52,512 nt of DNA from Planotetraspora thailandica (GCF_016863335.1 NZ_BOOR01000041.1:1-52512); one strand, 5' to 3'; positions 34,402 through 43,892 are shown, counted from the first letter of the stretch. Notes: generated from the sequence alone by a model not told the origin. Numbers and translations are program-made.

Positions 34402-35115
34402 ATGACGCGCGCCGCCGCCGTGGCGCTCGGGCTCGGCGGTGCGGCCCTGCTGCACGTGGGCCCGGGCGTGACCTGGATTCCCGCCGTACGCCGCCTGCTG
34501 CCCGCCCTGTCGGGCCGGGGGGCGCCCGGCCATGTCGCGCTGACCTTCGACGACGGGCCCGACCCGCGCACCACGCCGTTGTTCCTCGACGCGCTCGACC
34601 GGCTCGGCTGCCGGGCCACGTTCTTCATGCTCGGGGAGATGCTGGAGCTCCACCCCGGCACCGGGCGCCGCGTCGCCGAGGCGGGCCACGAGGTCGCCGT
34701 GCACGGCTGGCGGCACGACTACACGCTGCGCACTCCGCCCGGCCGCGTCTCCGCCGAGATGGCCCGTACGGCCAGGCTGGTGCGGGCCGTCACCGGAGCA
34801 CGGCCGGCGTGGTACCGCCCGCCCTACGGCGTGCTCAGCGCGGAGGCCCTGGTGGCGGCCCGGTGGAACGGGCTGCGCCCGGTCCTGTGGACCGCCTGGG
34901 GCAAGGACTGGACGCCCCGGGCCACGCCGGAGTCGGTGCTGGCGACCCTGGCGCCCGGCCTTCGCGGCGGAGCGACACTCCTGCTGCACGACACCGACCA
35001 CACCTCGGCGCCCGGCTCCTGGCGTGCTGCGCTCGGCGCGCTCGGACAACTGGTCGATCACTGCCGCTCCGCGGGCCTTCGCGTCGGCCCTCTGGCCGAA
35101 CACGGCATCGGCTGA
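34402..35115 (+). CDS. Polysaccharide deacetylase (NodB/CE4) with N-terminal anchor
   Basis: 237 residues from ATG 34402 (an overlapping GTG 34399 is possible; neither has a spaced ribosome-binding site). A short hydrophobic N-terminus (AAAVALGLGGAALLHVG) suggests export or anchoring. CE4 motifs: HVALTFDDGPDPRTTP (catalytic base and metal Asp), HEVAVHGWRHD (metal His pair), RPPYGVLS and LLLHDTDH. These enzymes remove acetyl groups from GlcNAc in peptidoglycan or other glycans outside the cell. Divergent from the MGDG-synthase-like gene. Confidence 0.88.
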   Translation: MTRAAAVALGLGGAALLHVGPGVTWIPAVRRLLPALSGRGAPGHVALTFDDGPDPRTTPLFLDALDRLGCRATFFMLGEMLELHPGTGRRVAEAGHEVAVHGWRHDYTLRTPPGRVSAEMARTARLVRAVTGARPAWYRPPYGVLSAEALVAARWNGLRPVLWTAWGKDWTPRATPESVLATLAPGLRGGATLLLHDTDHTSAPGSWRAALGALGQLVDHCRSAGLRVGPLAEHGIG

Positions 35116-35377
35116 CGTCGGCCCGGGTCCTACCCGGGGCCGCATGGCCGTACGAGCGGGCGCCGTTCATGCGCGCCAAGCTTTTACCTCAAGGCAAGAC
35201 GGCAAACTCGCGGAAAAGCACGACTATTTCCGGACCTCTCGCGACAATGAGGATTTTTACCTTTCTCGACCCCGGTCGGCAGGGACAAATATTTCCCCGC
35301 AAACAGCGGCCACCTGCGTAAAGTCACCCGGCTCGCATGCATGTTTTGTGGTGAATCGCGAGGGAGATCCTTGAGTC

Positions 35378-36319
35378 ATGTTGTCGGGGGGAGGCGGTCT
35401 TCGCCACTTTCTCAACCTCCGTAATGCCCGCGGTGTTGTGAGCAATACCGGAAATGTCCGCGGCGACGGGACCGGTGAGAACAGTGGCGATGCCAGCGAC
35501 GTGTGCCAGGCGGCGCCGGTGCGGCGGGAGAACTTCCCCGTCGCCTCCCGGCTGCTTCCGCGCAGGTACCGCCGCCACCTCATCGCGGCCTACGGCTTCG
35601 CCCGCTGCGTCGACGACATCGGCGACGAGGCCGAGCCCCGCGACCGCCTGGGCCTGCTCGACGCCATCGACGCCGACCTCACACGCATCTACGACGGCGG
35701 CGAACCGCGCCTGCCCGTCACCCAGGCGCTCGCGCCCACGATCGACGCCTGCGCCATCCCCGCCGCGCCGTTCCATCGGCTGGTCGAGGCCAACCGGCGC
35801 GAGCAGACCGTGTCCCGCTACGACACCTACACCGACCTGCTGGCCTCCTGCGAGCTGTCGGCCAACCCGATCGGCCACATCGTGCTGCACATCTTCGGCA
35901 TGGCCGTACCCGACCGGCTGGACCTGTCCGACCGGATCTGCTCCGCGCTCCAGATCATCGAGCACTGCCAGGACGTCGGCGAGGACCACGCGCGGGGCCG
36001 GATCTACGTCCCGCAGGAGGATATGCGGCATTTCGACTGCGTCGAGGCCGACCTCGCCGCCCGCTCGACCTCCCCGTGCGTGCGCAGGCTCATCGCCTTC
36101 GAGTCCCAGCGTGCGGCGCGACTGCTCGACTCCGGGGCGCCGCTGGCCGGCACCCTCGGCGGTTTCGCCAGGCTCGCGGTCTCCGGCTACATCGCGGGAG
36201 GCCGCGCCACCGCCGCGGCGCTCGAACGCGGCCGATACGACGTCCTGTCGACCCGAATCCGGGCGCACCGCGCCCGGTTGCTGACCACGTGGCTGCGCGT
36301 CCTCGCGAGAGGGAGGTGA
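35378..36319 (+). CDS. hpnC: HpnC, hydroxysqualene synthase
   Basis: 313 residues from ATG 35378 (AGGGAG upstream). About the first 45 residues are Gly/Asn-rich and unlike the family, so a later start cannot be ruled out. The squalene/phytoene synthase core begins ENFPVASRLLPRRYRRHLIAAYGFARCVDDIGDE, with the first Asp-rich motif, and IIEHCQDVGEDHARGRIYVPQEDM is the second-motif region. In the HpnCDE route, HpnC converts presqualene diphosphate to hydroxysqualene. First gene of the hopanoid operon; the AT-richer 262 bases upstream should hold its promoter. Confidence 0.92.
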   Translation: MLSGGGGLRHFLNLRNARGVVSNTGNVRGDGTGENSGDASDVCQAAPVRRENFPVASRLLPRRYRRHLIAAYGFARCVDDIGDEAEPRDRLGLLDAIDADLTRIYDGGEPRLPVTQALAPTIDACAIPAAPFHRLVEANRREQTVSRYDTYTDLLASCELSANPIGHIVLHIFGMAVPDRLDLSDRICSALQIIEHCQDVGEDHARGRIYVPQEDMRHFDCVEADLAARSTSPCVRRLIAFESQRAARLLDSGAPLAGTLGGFARLAVSGYIAGGRATAAALERGRYDVLSTRIRAHRARLLTTWLRVLARGR

Positions 36320-36323
36320 GCCG

Positions 36324-37172
36324 GTGGACACATCCGACGCCTACCGGCAGTGCGAGCAGATCGTCCGGTCCCGCGCCCAGAACTTCGCCTACGGCATCCT
36401 GCTGCTGCCGCCTGCCAAACGGCGCGCGCTCAGCGCCGTCTACGCCTTCGCCCGCAGAATCGACGACATCGGCGACACCCCGGGGCCCGTCGAGGAGCGC
36501 ATGGTGGCGCTGTCCGACGAGCGGGCCCGGCTGGGCGCACCGCCGGACGGCGACCCGGTCCTGACCGCGTTGTACGACGCGGCCGGGCGCTTCCCCATCC
36601 CGCTCGACGCGTTCAACGAGCTCATCGACGGCTGCGCCGCCGACGTCAGCGGCACCTCCTACCGGCGTTTCGACGATCTGCTCTCCTACTGCCGGCACGT
36701 CGCGGGCTCCATCGGACGGCTCTCGCTCGGCGTCTTCGGATCGGCCGACCCGGCCGCGCCCAAGACGGCCGACGCGCTCGGGGTGGCGCTCCAGCTCACC
36801 AACATCCTGCGCGACCTGTACGAGGACCGGCTCGCCGGGCGCGTCTACCTGCCCGCGGAAGACCTCGACCGGTTCGGCTGCACCCTCGCCCTCGACCACG
36901 CGGGACGCTTCACCGACCCGCCGGAGCGGCTGGCCAACCTGGTCCGGTTCGAGGCCGACCGGGCGCTGGGCTGGTACGCCGACGGCATGCGCCTCATCCC
37001 GATGCTCGACCGGCGAAGCGGCGCCTGCACGGCGGCGATGGCGGGCATCTACCGCCGGCTGCTCGGCCGCATCGCCGCCGACCCGGCGAGCGCGCTGAGA
37101 AAACGGCTCTCGCTCGCCCCCTGGATTAAGGCCATGGTGGCGGCCCGCGCCGTCGCGGGGGCGGGCCGGTGA
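36324..37172 (+). CDS. hpnD: HpnD, presqualene diphosphate synthase
   Basis: 282 residues from GTG 36324 with AGGGAGG in the end of hpnC. First Asp-rich motif in AFARRIDDIGDT (about residue 50), second in QLTNILRDLYEDRLAGRVYLPAED (about 158), as in the squalene synthase family. It condenses two farnesyl diphosphates to presqualene diphosphate. Four bases separate it from hpnC and its stop overlaps hpnE. Confidence 0.94.
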   Translation: MDTSDAYRQCEQIVRSRAQNFAYGILLLPPAKRRALSAVYAFARRIDDIGDTPGPVEERMVALSDERARLGAPPDGDPVLTALYDAAGRFPIPLDAFNELIDGCAADVSGTSYRRFDDLLSYCRHVAGSIGRLSLGVFGSADPAAPKTADALGVALQLTNILRDLYEDRLAGRVYLPAEDLDRFGCTLALDHAGRFTDPPERLANLVRFEADRALGWYADGMRLIPMLDRRSGACTAAMAGIYRRLLGRIAADPASALRKRLSLAPWIKAMVAARAVAGAGR

Positions 37173-38524
37173 CCGAATCGGCTGCTCAGGCGCGGGTCGC
37201 GATCGTCGGCGGAGGGCTCGCGGGGATCACCGCGGCCCTCGCCCTGTCCGAGGCGGGGATCCCCGTCACGTTGTACGAGGCGCGGCCGCGGCTCGGCGGA
37301 GCCACGCACTCCTTCGAGCGCGCCGGCCTGGTCGCCGACAACGGCCAGCACGTCTTCCTCCGCTGCTGCACGGCCTACCGGGGGCTGCTCGACCGGCTGG
37401 GCGGCGCCGGGAGCGTGCGCCTCCAGGACCGGTTCGACGTGTGGGTGCTCACCCCGGAAGGACGCCACGGCCGGCTGCGGCGGTCCGCGTTGCCCGGGCC
37501 GTTCCACCTGCTGCCCGCCCTCGCGACGTATTCGCTGCTGCCTCCGGCCGACCGGCTGCGGGCGATGCGCGGCTCGCTCGCCCTGCGCCGGCTCGACCCG
37601 GCTGACCCGCTGCTCGACCAGGTCGCCCTCGGCGGCTGGCTGGCCGCACACGGACAGGGGGAGGCCTCCCGCAGGGTCCTGTGGGACCTGTTCACCGTCG
37701 CGGCGCTCAACGTCGGCACCGACGAGGCCGCCCTCGGCGCGGCCGCGATGGTCTTCCGTACGGCACTGCTCGGCCGGGCGGGCGCCGCCGACATCGGCAT
37801 CCCGACGGTGCCCCTCGGTGAGCTGCACGGCCTGGCGGCGCGCGTGGCGATCGAGCGCGCCGGCGGCGAGGTGCGCATGCCGGCGAAGGTCGAGGCGATC
37901 GAGCCGGGGCCGTCGATCGTCGTCGACGGCGTCAGGATCGAGGCGTCCGCCGTGATCGTGGCCACGCCGCACGAGCAGGCGGCCCGGCTCGTGCCCGCCG
38001 ACGCCGCGCCCGGCCGCGAGCGCTGGACGGGCCTGGACGGCAGCCCGATCGTCAACGTGCACGTCGTCTACGACCGGCCGGTCACCCGCCTGCCCTTCGC
38101 GGCGGTGACCGGCTCGCCGGTGCAGTGGTTCTTCGACAAGACCCGGGCGGGACGGGTGCGGCGCGGGCAGTACCTCACCGTGTCGGTCTCGGCGGCCCGC
38201 CGCTGGATCAACGCCTCGACCGCCGAGGTCCGCGCCGCCTTCCTGCCCGAACTGGCCCGGCTGCTGCCCGACTCGCACGGGGCCCGGGTCACCGACTTCT
38301 TCGTCACCAGGGAGCGGCGCGCCACCTTCAGGCAGAGCCCCGGCAGCGGAGAGCTGCGCCCGGGGGCCGTGACCGGCTGGCCCGGTCTCTACCTCGCCGG
38401 CGCGTGGACCGCCACGGGCTGGCCCGACACCATGGAGGGCGCCGTGCGGAGCGGGCTCACGGCGGCGGGCCTCGCCCGGCGCCATCTGGAGGGATCCAGG
38501 CGGCGCGGGGAGGCGGTCCGATGA
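37169..38524 (+). CDS. hpnE: HpnE, squalene-forming FAD-dependent oxidoreductase
   Basis: 451 residues from a GTG overlapping the hpnD stop (GTGA). N-terminal dinucleotide fold VAIVGGGLAGITAALALSEAGIPVTLYEARPRLGGATHSF, then ADNGQHVFLRCCTAYRGLLDRLG; C-terminal FAD site LYLAGAWTATGWPDTMEGAVRSG. Related to phytoene desaturases. It reduces hydroxysqualene to squalene, completing the HpnCDE route. Confidence 0.94.
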   Translation: MTESAAQARVAIVGGGLAGITAALALSEAGIPVTLYEARPRLGGATHSFERAGLVADNGQHVFLRCCTAYRGLLDRLGGAGSVRLQDRFDVWVLTPEGRHGRLRRSALPGPFHLLPALATYSLLPPADRLRAMRGSLALRRLDPADPLLDQVALGGWLAAHGQGEASRRVLWDLFTVAALNVGTDEAALGAAAMVFRTALLGRAGAADIGIPTVPLGELHGLAARVAIERAGGEVRMPAKVEAIEPGPSIVVDGVRIEASAVIVATPHEQAARLVPADAAPGRERWTGLDGSPIVNVHVVYDRPVTRLPFAAVTGSPVQWFFDKTRAGRVRRGQYLTVSVSAARRWINASTAEVRAAFLPELARLLPDSHGARVTDFFVTRERRATFRQSPGSGELRPGAVTGWPGLYLAGAWTATGWPDTMEGAVRSGLTAAGLARRHLEGSRRRGEAVR

Positions 38525-39534
38525 CCGCGGTGACGCCGCATTCCGTCTCGGCCGCCCGGACGCTGGTGGAGCCGGTGCTGCGGGAGGCCGTCGGCCGGCT
38601 CGACGCGCTGTCGGCCAGGGTCGCGGCCTATCACCTGGGGTGGGCGGACGCCGCCGGGCGCAGCACCGGCAATGGAGGCAAGGCGCTGCGCCCGGCCCTG
38701 GCCGTGTTGTCGGCCCGCGCGGCGGGAGCGGCCGGGGAGCGCTGCCTGCCGGTGGCCGCCGCGGTCGAGCTCGTGCACGCCTTCTCGCTGCTGCACGACG
38801 ACGTCATGGACGGCGACCCGACCCGGCGGCACCGGCCGGCCGCCTGGACCGTCTTCGGCGACTCGGCGGCCATCCTCGCCGGGGACGCGCTGGTCACGCT
38901 GGCGGGCGAGCTGGTGCTCGAGGAGGACACCCCGGCGCGCGTGCGCGCGGCCCGCTGCCTGGTCTCCGCGACGCAGCGGCTGATCGCCGGGCAGGGCCGC
39001 GACCTGGAGTTCGAGCGGCGGGCCGACGTGACCCTCGAGGAATGCCGCCGGATGTCGGCCGACAAGACCGCGGCGCTGCTGTCGTGCGCCTGCTCGATCG
39101 GCGCGATCGCGGCGGGGGCGCCGGAGCCGCTCGTGACCGCCCTGGCGGCCTTCGGCGCCGAGACAGGGCTGGCCTTCCAGCTCGTCGACGACCTGCTCGG
39201 CATCTGGGGCAGGCCGGAGGCGACGGGCAAGCCGGTGCTGTCCGACCTGCGCAGCCGCAAGAAGACGCTGCCGGTGGTCGCCGCGCTGACCAGCGGAACC
39301 CCCGCAGGGGACACCCTCGCCGGGCTGCTCGCCCGGCCGGAACCGCTGCCCGAGTCCGTCCTGAGCATGGCCGCCCGGCTGGTCGACGAGGCCGGCGGCC
39401 GGGCGTGGGCGGAGACGGAGGCCAAGCACCGGCTCGACGCCGCCGAGCGGCACCTCGCCGAGGCCGACATGCCGGCCGAGGTGCGCGCGGAGCTCCTGGA
39501 AATCGCCCACTTCATCACTTCACGGGACCACTGA
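38521..39534 (+). CDS. Polyprenyl diphosphate synthase (FPP-synthase-like)
   Basis: 337 residues; ATG overlaps hpnE stop. E-type isoprenyl synthase motifs: GGKALRP near 52-58, first Asp-rich DDVMD (93-97) in LLHDDVMDGDPTRR, and FQLVDDLLGIWG with the second Asp-rich motif (about 222). In hopanoid operons this gene supplies farnesyl diphosphate for HpnD. Chain length is inferred from context. Cytoplasmic. Confidence 0.92.
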   Translation: MTAVTPHSVSAARTLVEPVLREAVGRLDALSARVAAYHLGWADAAGRSTGNGGKALRPALAVLSARAAGAAGERCLPVAAAVELVHAFSLLHDDVMDGDPTRRHRPAAWTVFGDSAAILAGDALVTLAGELVLEEDTPARVRAARCLVSATQRLIAGQGRDLEFERRADVTLEECRRMSADKTAALLSCACSIGAIAAGAPEPLVTALAAFGAETGLAFQLVDDLLGIWGRPEATGKPVLSDLRSRKKTLPVVAALTSGTPAGDTLAGLLARPEPLPESVLSMAARLVDEAGGRAWAETEAKHRLDAAERHLAEADMPAEVRAELLEIAHFITSRDH

Positions 39535-39535
39535 C

Positions 39536-41434
39536 ATGACCACCGCCCCGGAGACACCGCTCGCGTCCGGAGTCGAGCAGACGCTCGGCGCGGCCTGCGA
39601 CCACCTGCTCGCCCTCCAGTCTCCGCAGGGCTGGTGGAAGGGCGAGTTGCAGACCAACGTCACCATGGACGCCGAAGACCTGCTGCTGCGCCAGTTCCTC
39701 GGCATCAGGACCGAGGAGGACACGGCGGAGGCCGCCCGCTGGATCCGCTCCCAGCAGCGCGAGGACGGCACCTGGGCCAATTTCCACGGCGGCCCTGCCG
39801 ACCTGTCGACCACCGTCGAGGCCTACGCCGCGCTCCGCCTCGCCGGCGACCCCGCCGACGCCGCGCACATGAAGGTCGCGGCCGCGTTCGTGCGGGAGTC
39901 GGGCGGCATCGAGTCCAGCAGGGTCTTCACCCGCATCTGGCTGGCCCTGTTCGGCAAGTGGTCGTGGGACGACCTGCCGGTGCTGCCCCCGGAGATGATG
40001 TTCCTGCCGTCGTGGTTCCCGCTCAACGTGTACGACTGGGCGTGCTGGGCCAGGCAGACCATCGTGCCGCTCACGATCGTCAGCGCACGGCGGCCGGTGC
40101 GGCCCCTTCCGATCGACCTCCCCGAGCTGTGCACCGGCCGGGCGCCCCGGCGGGCCCGCGGCGGCGGCTGGGACGCCGCGTTCACCGCCCTCGACCACGT
40201 TCTCCACCGCTACCAGCGCCGGCCGATCCCCGGCCTGCGGCACGCGGCGATCAGGCGCGCCGCCGACTGGATCGTGGCCAGGCAGGAGCCCGACGGGTCG
40301 TGGGGAGGCATCCAGCCGCCCTGGGTCTATTCGCTCATCGCGCTCAACCTGTGCGGATACGGCATCGACCACCCCGTCATGGTCAAGGGCGTGCGCGGAC
40401 TCGACCGCTTCACGATCCGCGACGAGGGCGGGCGCAGGCTCGAAGCGTGCCAGTCGCCCGTGTGGGACACCGCCCTGGCGGTCAACGCCCTGCTCGACGC
40501 CGGCCACCCGGGCGACCACCCCGCGATCTCCCGTGCCGCCGAGTGGCTGCTGGACGAGGAGATCAGAGGCCCGGGCGACTGGTCGGTGCGGCGACCATCG
40601 CTGCCCCCCGGCGGCTGGGCGTTCGAGTTCGACAACGACGGATACCCCGACACCGACGACACCGCCGAGGTCGTGCTCGCGCTGCGGCGGGTCAGCCACC
40701 CCGGCGCGCGGCCGGCCATCGACCGGGCGATGCGGTGGATGTCGGGCATGGTGTCCCGCGACGGTGGATTCGCCGCCTTCGACGCCGACAACACCCGCGA
40801 GCTGTGCACCCGGCTGCCGTTCTGCGACTTCGGCGCCGTCATCGACCCGCCGTCCGCCGACGTCACCGCGCACGTCGTCGAGGCGTTGGCCGCCGAGGGC
40901 CGGGCCGCCTCCCCCGTCGCCCGCCGGGCCGTCGTGTGGCTGCTGAAGGCCCAGGAACCGGACGGATCATGGTTCGGCCGGTGGGGCGCCAACCACGTGT
41001 ACGGCACCGGGGCCGTGCTGCCCGCGCTCATGGCCGCCGGGGTGCGGCCGGACGCCCCCTGCGCACGGCGGGCGGTGACCTGGCTGACCAGGCACCAGAA
41101 CGCCGACGGAGGATGGGGGGAGGACCTGCGCTCCTACGCCGACCCCGCGTGGATCGGACGGGGCGAGTCGACGCCGTCGCAGACGGCGTGGGCGCTGATC
41201 GGTCTGCTGGCCGCCGGGGAGGCCGGCACGACGGTGGACCGGGGCGTCGACTGGCTCGTGCGCGAGCAGCGCTCCGACGGCACGTGGGACGAGGCCTTCT
41301 TCACCGGAACGGGCTTCCCCGGCGACTTCTACATCAACTACCACCTTTACCGGCTGGTCTTCCCGATCAGCGCTCTCGGGCGCTACATCAGCCTCCACGG
41401 GGTTCCGGCCGGAGACGGCCAGGTGACGTCATGA
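39536..41434 (+). CDS. shc: Squalene-hopene cyclase
   Basis: 632 residues, one base after the preceding stop. The protonating motif DTDD (D372-D375) in GYPDTDDTAEV corresponds to DXDD of bacterial cyclases. Several QW repeats are visible (QEPDGSWGG, SRDGGFAAFD, QEPDGSWFGRWG, QNADGGWGED, QRSDGTWDE), and the C-terminus FYINYHLYRLVFPISALGRY matches the family end. It cyclises squalene to hopene/hopanol at the membrane. Typical length. Confidence 0.97.
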   Translation: MTTAPETPLASGVEQTLGAACDHLLALQSPQGWWKGELQTNVTMDAEDLLLRQFLGIRTEEDTAEAARWIRSQQREDGTWANFHGGPADLSTTVEAYAALRLAGDPADAAHMKVAAAFVRESGGIESSRVFTRIWLALFGKWSWDDLPVLPPEMMFLPSWFPLNVYDWACWARQTIVPLTIVSARRPVRPLPIDLPELCTGRAPRRARGGGWDAAFTALDHVLHRYQRRPIPGLRHAAIRRAADWIVARQEPDGSWGGIQPPWVYSLIALNLCGYGIDHPVMVKGVRGLDRFTIRDEGGRRLEACQSPVWDTALAVNALLDAGHPGDHPAISRAAEWLLDEEIRGPGDWSVRRPSLPPGGWAFEFDNDGYPDTDDTAEVVLALRRVSHPGARPAIDRAMRWMSGMVSRDGGFAAFDADNTRELCTRLPFCDFGAVIDPPSADVTAHVVEALAAEGRAASPVARRAVVWLLKAQEPDGSWFGRWGANHVYGTGAVLPALMAAGVRPDAPCARRAVTWLTRHQNADGGWGEDLRSYADPAWIGRGESTPSQTAWALIGLLAAGEAGTTVDRGVDWLVREQRSDGTWDEAFFTGTGFPGDFYINYHLYRLVFPISALGRYISLHGVPAGDGQVTS

Positions 41435-42066
41435 CCAGTCTCATCGTCTGCGCCCTGGGCATCGAGGCCCGGGCGGTGCGCCGCGGCCTTCCACCCGACG
41501 GGGTGACCGTGCTCAGGACCGGGATGGGGCCCCGCCGGGCGGAGCGGGCCGCGGCCTGCCTTCCCCCGGCCTCCGCCGTCGCCGTCACCGGTTTCGCCGG
41601 CGCCCTCGACGACGGCCTCGACCCCGGGGACGTGCTCGTGGCGAGCGAGGTCAGGTGGCGGGACCTGGTGGTCCCGTGCCCGTCGGCCCCCGACGTCGCG
41701 GCCCGGCTGGACGACGCGGGCCTGGCCGTACGGACCGGGCCGCTGATCACCTCGTGGTACGTCGTCACCGGACGGGACAGGCGGGCCCAGTGGGGGCGGT
41801 CGGGCGCCCGAGCCGCCGACATGGAGAGCGGGCCGCTGGCCGTGGCGTGCGAGGACCTCCCGTTCGCGGTTGTGCGGGTCGTCGTCGACACGCCGGCAAG
41901 CCCGCTGCTGGGCTTCGCCACCGTCGCCCACGCCCTGACCGCCCGGCGCACGCTGACCCGCATCGCGCCCGTGCTCGCCGCCTGGGAGGCACGGGCCGGC
42001 GGGCAGGCCCGAGCCGCCCACGCGGACGTCCCGCGCAAGGCCGAACAGAAGGAGGGCCGGCCCTGA
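41431..42066 (+). CDS. hpnG: HpnG-like adenosylhopane nucleoside phosphorylase
   Basis: 211 residues; ATG overlaps the shc stop. A shortened nucleoside-phosphorylase fold: VTGFAGALDDGLDPGDVLVASEV (phosphate loop region), then GARAADMESGPLAVAC with the substrate-binding Met-Glu, and VRVVVDTPASP. In this pathway it cleaves adenine from adenosylhopane to give ribosylhopane. Assigned from position between shc and hpnH plus the DMES motif. The C-terminal 25 residues are charged and variable. Confidence 0.88.
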   Translation: MTSLIVCALGIEARAVRRGLPPDGVTVLRTGMGPRRAERAAACLPPASAVAVTGFAGALDDGLDPGDVLVASEVRWRDLVVPCPSAPDVAARLDDAGLAVRTGPLITSWYVVTGRDRRAQWGRSGARAADMESGPLAVACEDLPFAVVRVVVDTPASPLLGFATVAHALTARRTLTRIAPVLAAWEARAGGQARAAHADVPRKAEQKEGRP

Positions 42067-43070
42067 TGCCCATGCCAATCCGCCAGAGCCTTCGCGTGAG
42101 CGGCTACATCCTGAGCCAGAAGCTGCGCGGGCGTGAGAAGTTCCCGCTGATCGTCGAGCTCGAGCCCCTGTTCGCCTGCAACCTCGCCTGCGCCGGCTGC
42201 GGCAAGATCCAGCACCCGGCCGAGGTGCTCAAGCAGCGCATGCCGGTCGAGCAGGCGATCGCCGCCATCGAGGAGTGCGGCGCGCCGATGGTCTCGATCG
42301 CGGGCGGCGAGCCGCTCATGCACCCGCAGATCGGCGAGCTCGTCGAGGAGCTCGTCGACCGGAAGAAATACGTCTACCTGTGCACCAACGCGCTGCTCAT
42401 CCCCCGGAAGATCGACCAGTTCACGCCGTCGGAGTACTTCGCGTGGACGGTCCACATCGACGGGCTGCGCGAGCGGCACGACGCGTCGGTGTGCAAGGAG
42501 GGCGTGTTCGACGAGGCCGTGGCCGCCGTGCGCGAATGCCAGCGCCGCGGCTTCCGCGTGACCACGAACACGACGTTCTTCAACACCGACAGCCCGCGCA
42601 CGGTCATCGAGGTGCTCGACTACCTCAACGACGACCTCCACGTCGACCAGATGATGATCTCTCCGGGGTACGCCTACGAGAAGGCGCCCGACCAGGACTG
42701 CTTCCTCGGCGTGCGCGAGACCCGCGAGCTGTTCCGCAAGGCGTTCGCCGACGGCAACCGGCGCAGGTGGCGGTTCAACCACACGCCCCTGTTCCTCGAC
42801 TTCCTCGAGGGCCTGACCGACTTCCCGTGCACGGCGTGGGCCATCCCGTCCTACTCCCTGTACGGCTGGCAACGCCCGTGCTACCTCATGTCGGACGGCT
42901 ACGCCCAGACCTACAAGGAGCTGGTCGAGGAGACCGACTGGGACACCTACGGCCGGGGCAACGATCCGCGCTGCGCCAACTGCATGGCGCACTGCGGGTA
43001 CGAGCCGACGGCCGTGTTCGCCACGCTGGGCTCGCTCAAGGAGTCGATCCGGGCGCTGCGCGGCGGCTGA
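42066..43070 (+). CDS. hpnH: HpnH, radical SAM adenosylhopane synthase
   Basis: 334 residues; ATG shares one base with the hpnG stop. The radical-SAM cluster site CxxxCxxC is C38/C42/C45 in LFACNLACAGCGK, followed by SIAGGEPLMHPQI and a C-terminal extra-cysteine region (CANCMAHCGYEP) typical of HpnH. It joins 5'-deoxyadenosine to hopene, starting side-chain extension. It is the last hopanoid gene here; the aminotransferase and MEP-pathway genes often found after it are absent from the window. Its 3' end overlaps the convergent SDR gene by 35 bases. Confidence 0.96.
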   Translation: MPMPIRQSLRVSGYILSQKLRGREKFPLIVELEPLFACNLACAGCGKIQHPAEVLKQRMPVEQAIAAIEECGAPMVSIAGGEPLMHPQIGELVEELVDRKKYVYLCTNALLIPRKIDQFTPSEYFAWTVHIDGLRERHDASVCKEGVFDEAVAAVRECQRRGFRVTTNTTFFNTDSPRTVIEVLDYLNDDLHVDQMMISPGYAYEKAPDQDCFLGVRETRELFRKAFADGNRRRWRFNHTPLFLDFLEGLTDFPCTAWAIPSYSLYGWQRPCYLMSDGYAQTYKELVEETDWDTYGRGNDPRCANCMAHCGYEPTAVFATLGSLKESIRALRGG

Positions 43071-43869
43071 CCCGCCCGGGCATGCCGACGCGGCCCGCCA
43101 GCGCGCGGAACGGCCCGGGGAAGGCGCCGCGCAGCCGGGCGGGCAGGCGCAGCCACCCGGGGACGTAGCACTCGGGCCTGTCCCGTTCGACGGCCCTGAC
43201 GATCGCCCGGGCGACCCGCTCGGGTGGGATCGGCGCGGGCCTGCGCCGCCCGTACGGCACGCCGCGGCGGGCGAAGAACGGCGTGTCCACCACGCCCGGG
43301 ACCACCACCGTGACGCCGATCCCCCGACCGCGCGTTTTGGCGCCCGCCAGGCCGTCACGCGCGTCGCCGTACGCCTCGGGGTCGCGCAGCTCGTACCTCA
43401 GGGCCTCGGCGAAAGCCATGAGCCCCGCCTTGGCCGCCGAATAGACCGCCTCGTCGCGCACGCCCACGGCCCCCGCGATGGACGCCACGAAGACGAGCCG
43501 GCCGCCGCCGCGCCCGATCATCTGGGGCAACAGGAGGCGGGCCAGCTGCACGGGCGCGACCAGGTCGACCGCGATGAGCCGCTCGACCGCCTCACCGGGC
43601 ATCCGCGCGACCGGTCCCGACCATCCCTCCCCCGCGTTGTTCACCAGGACGTCGACCGGACCGGCGTCCGCCGCCAGCCCGGCGACGTCCCCCGGAAGGT
43701 CGGCGGTGAGGATCTCGCCGCCCGTACGCGCCGCGACGGCGGCGAGGCGCTCCTCGTCCCGCCCGGCCAGAACGAGGCGCGCACCCCGCCCGGCCAACGC
43801 GACCGCGGTCGCCGCGCCGATGCCGGACGACGCGCCCGTGACCAGCACCCGGGCTCCTTCGAGTCTCAT
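43036..43869 (-). CDS. Short-chain dehydrogenase/reductase
   Basis: 277 residues from ATG 43869; the frame runs further upstream into the ABC permease region but the SDR starts MRLEGARVLVTGASSGIGAATAVAL. Cofactor loop TGASSGIG, VLVNNAGEGWSG, catalytic Ser in FVASIAGAVG and YSAAK active site are intact. An extra stretch near GDARDGLAGAKTRGRG lengthens the loop before VVVPGVVDTPFF. Substrate unknown. It lies 23 bases after the sugar permease gene on the same strand, so may belong to the same transcript, or be independent. Confidence 0.88.
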   Translation of the reverse strand: MRLEGARVLVTGASSGIGAATAVALAGRGARLVLAGRDEERLAAVAARTGGEILTADLPGDVAGLAADAGPVDVLVNNAGEGWSGPVARMPGEAVERLIAVDLVAPVQLARLLLPQMIGRGGGRLVFVASIAGAVGVRDEAVYSAAKAGLMAFAEALRYELRDPEAYGDARDGLAGAKTRGRGIGVTVVVPGVVDTPFFARRGVPYGRRRPAPIPPERVARAIVRAVERDRPECYVPGWLRLPARLRGAFPGPFRALAGRVGMPGRVSRRAAPGSTP

Positions 43870-43892
43870 GTGCTGGGTGTACCCGTCCGGGC

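Noticed and set aside
42974-43030. A second radical-SAM cluster domain (SPASM) in HpnH
   Set aside because: The C-terminal cysteines (CANCMAHC) are normal for HpnH and too few for a full SPASM domain.
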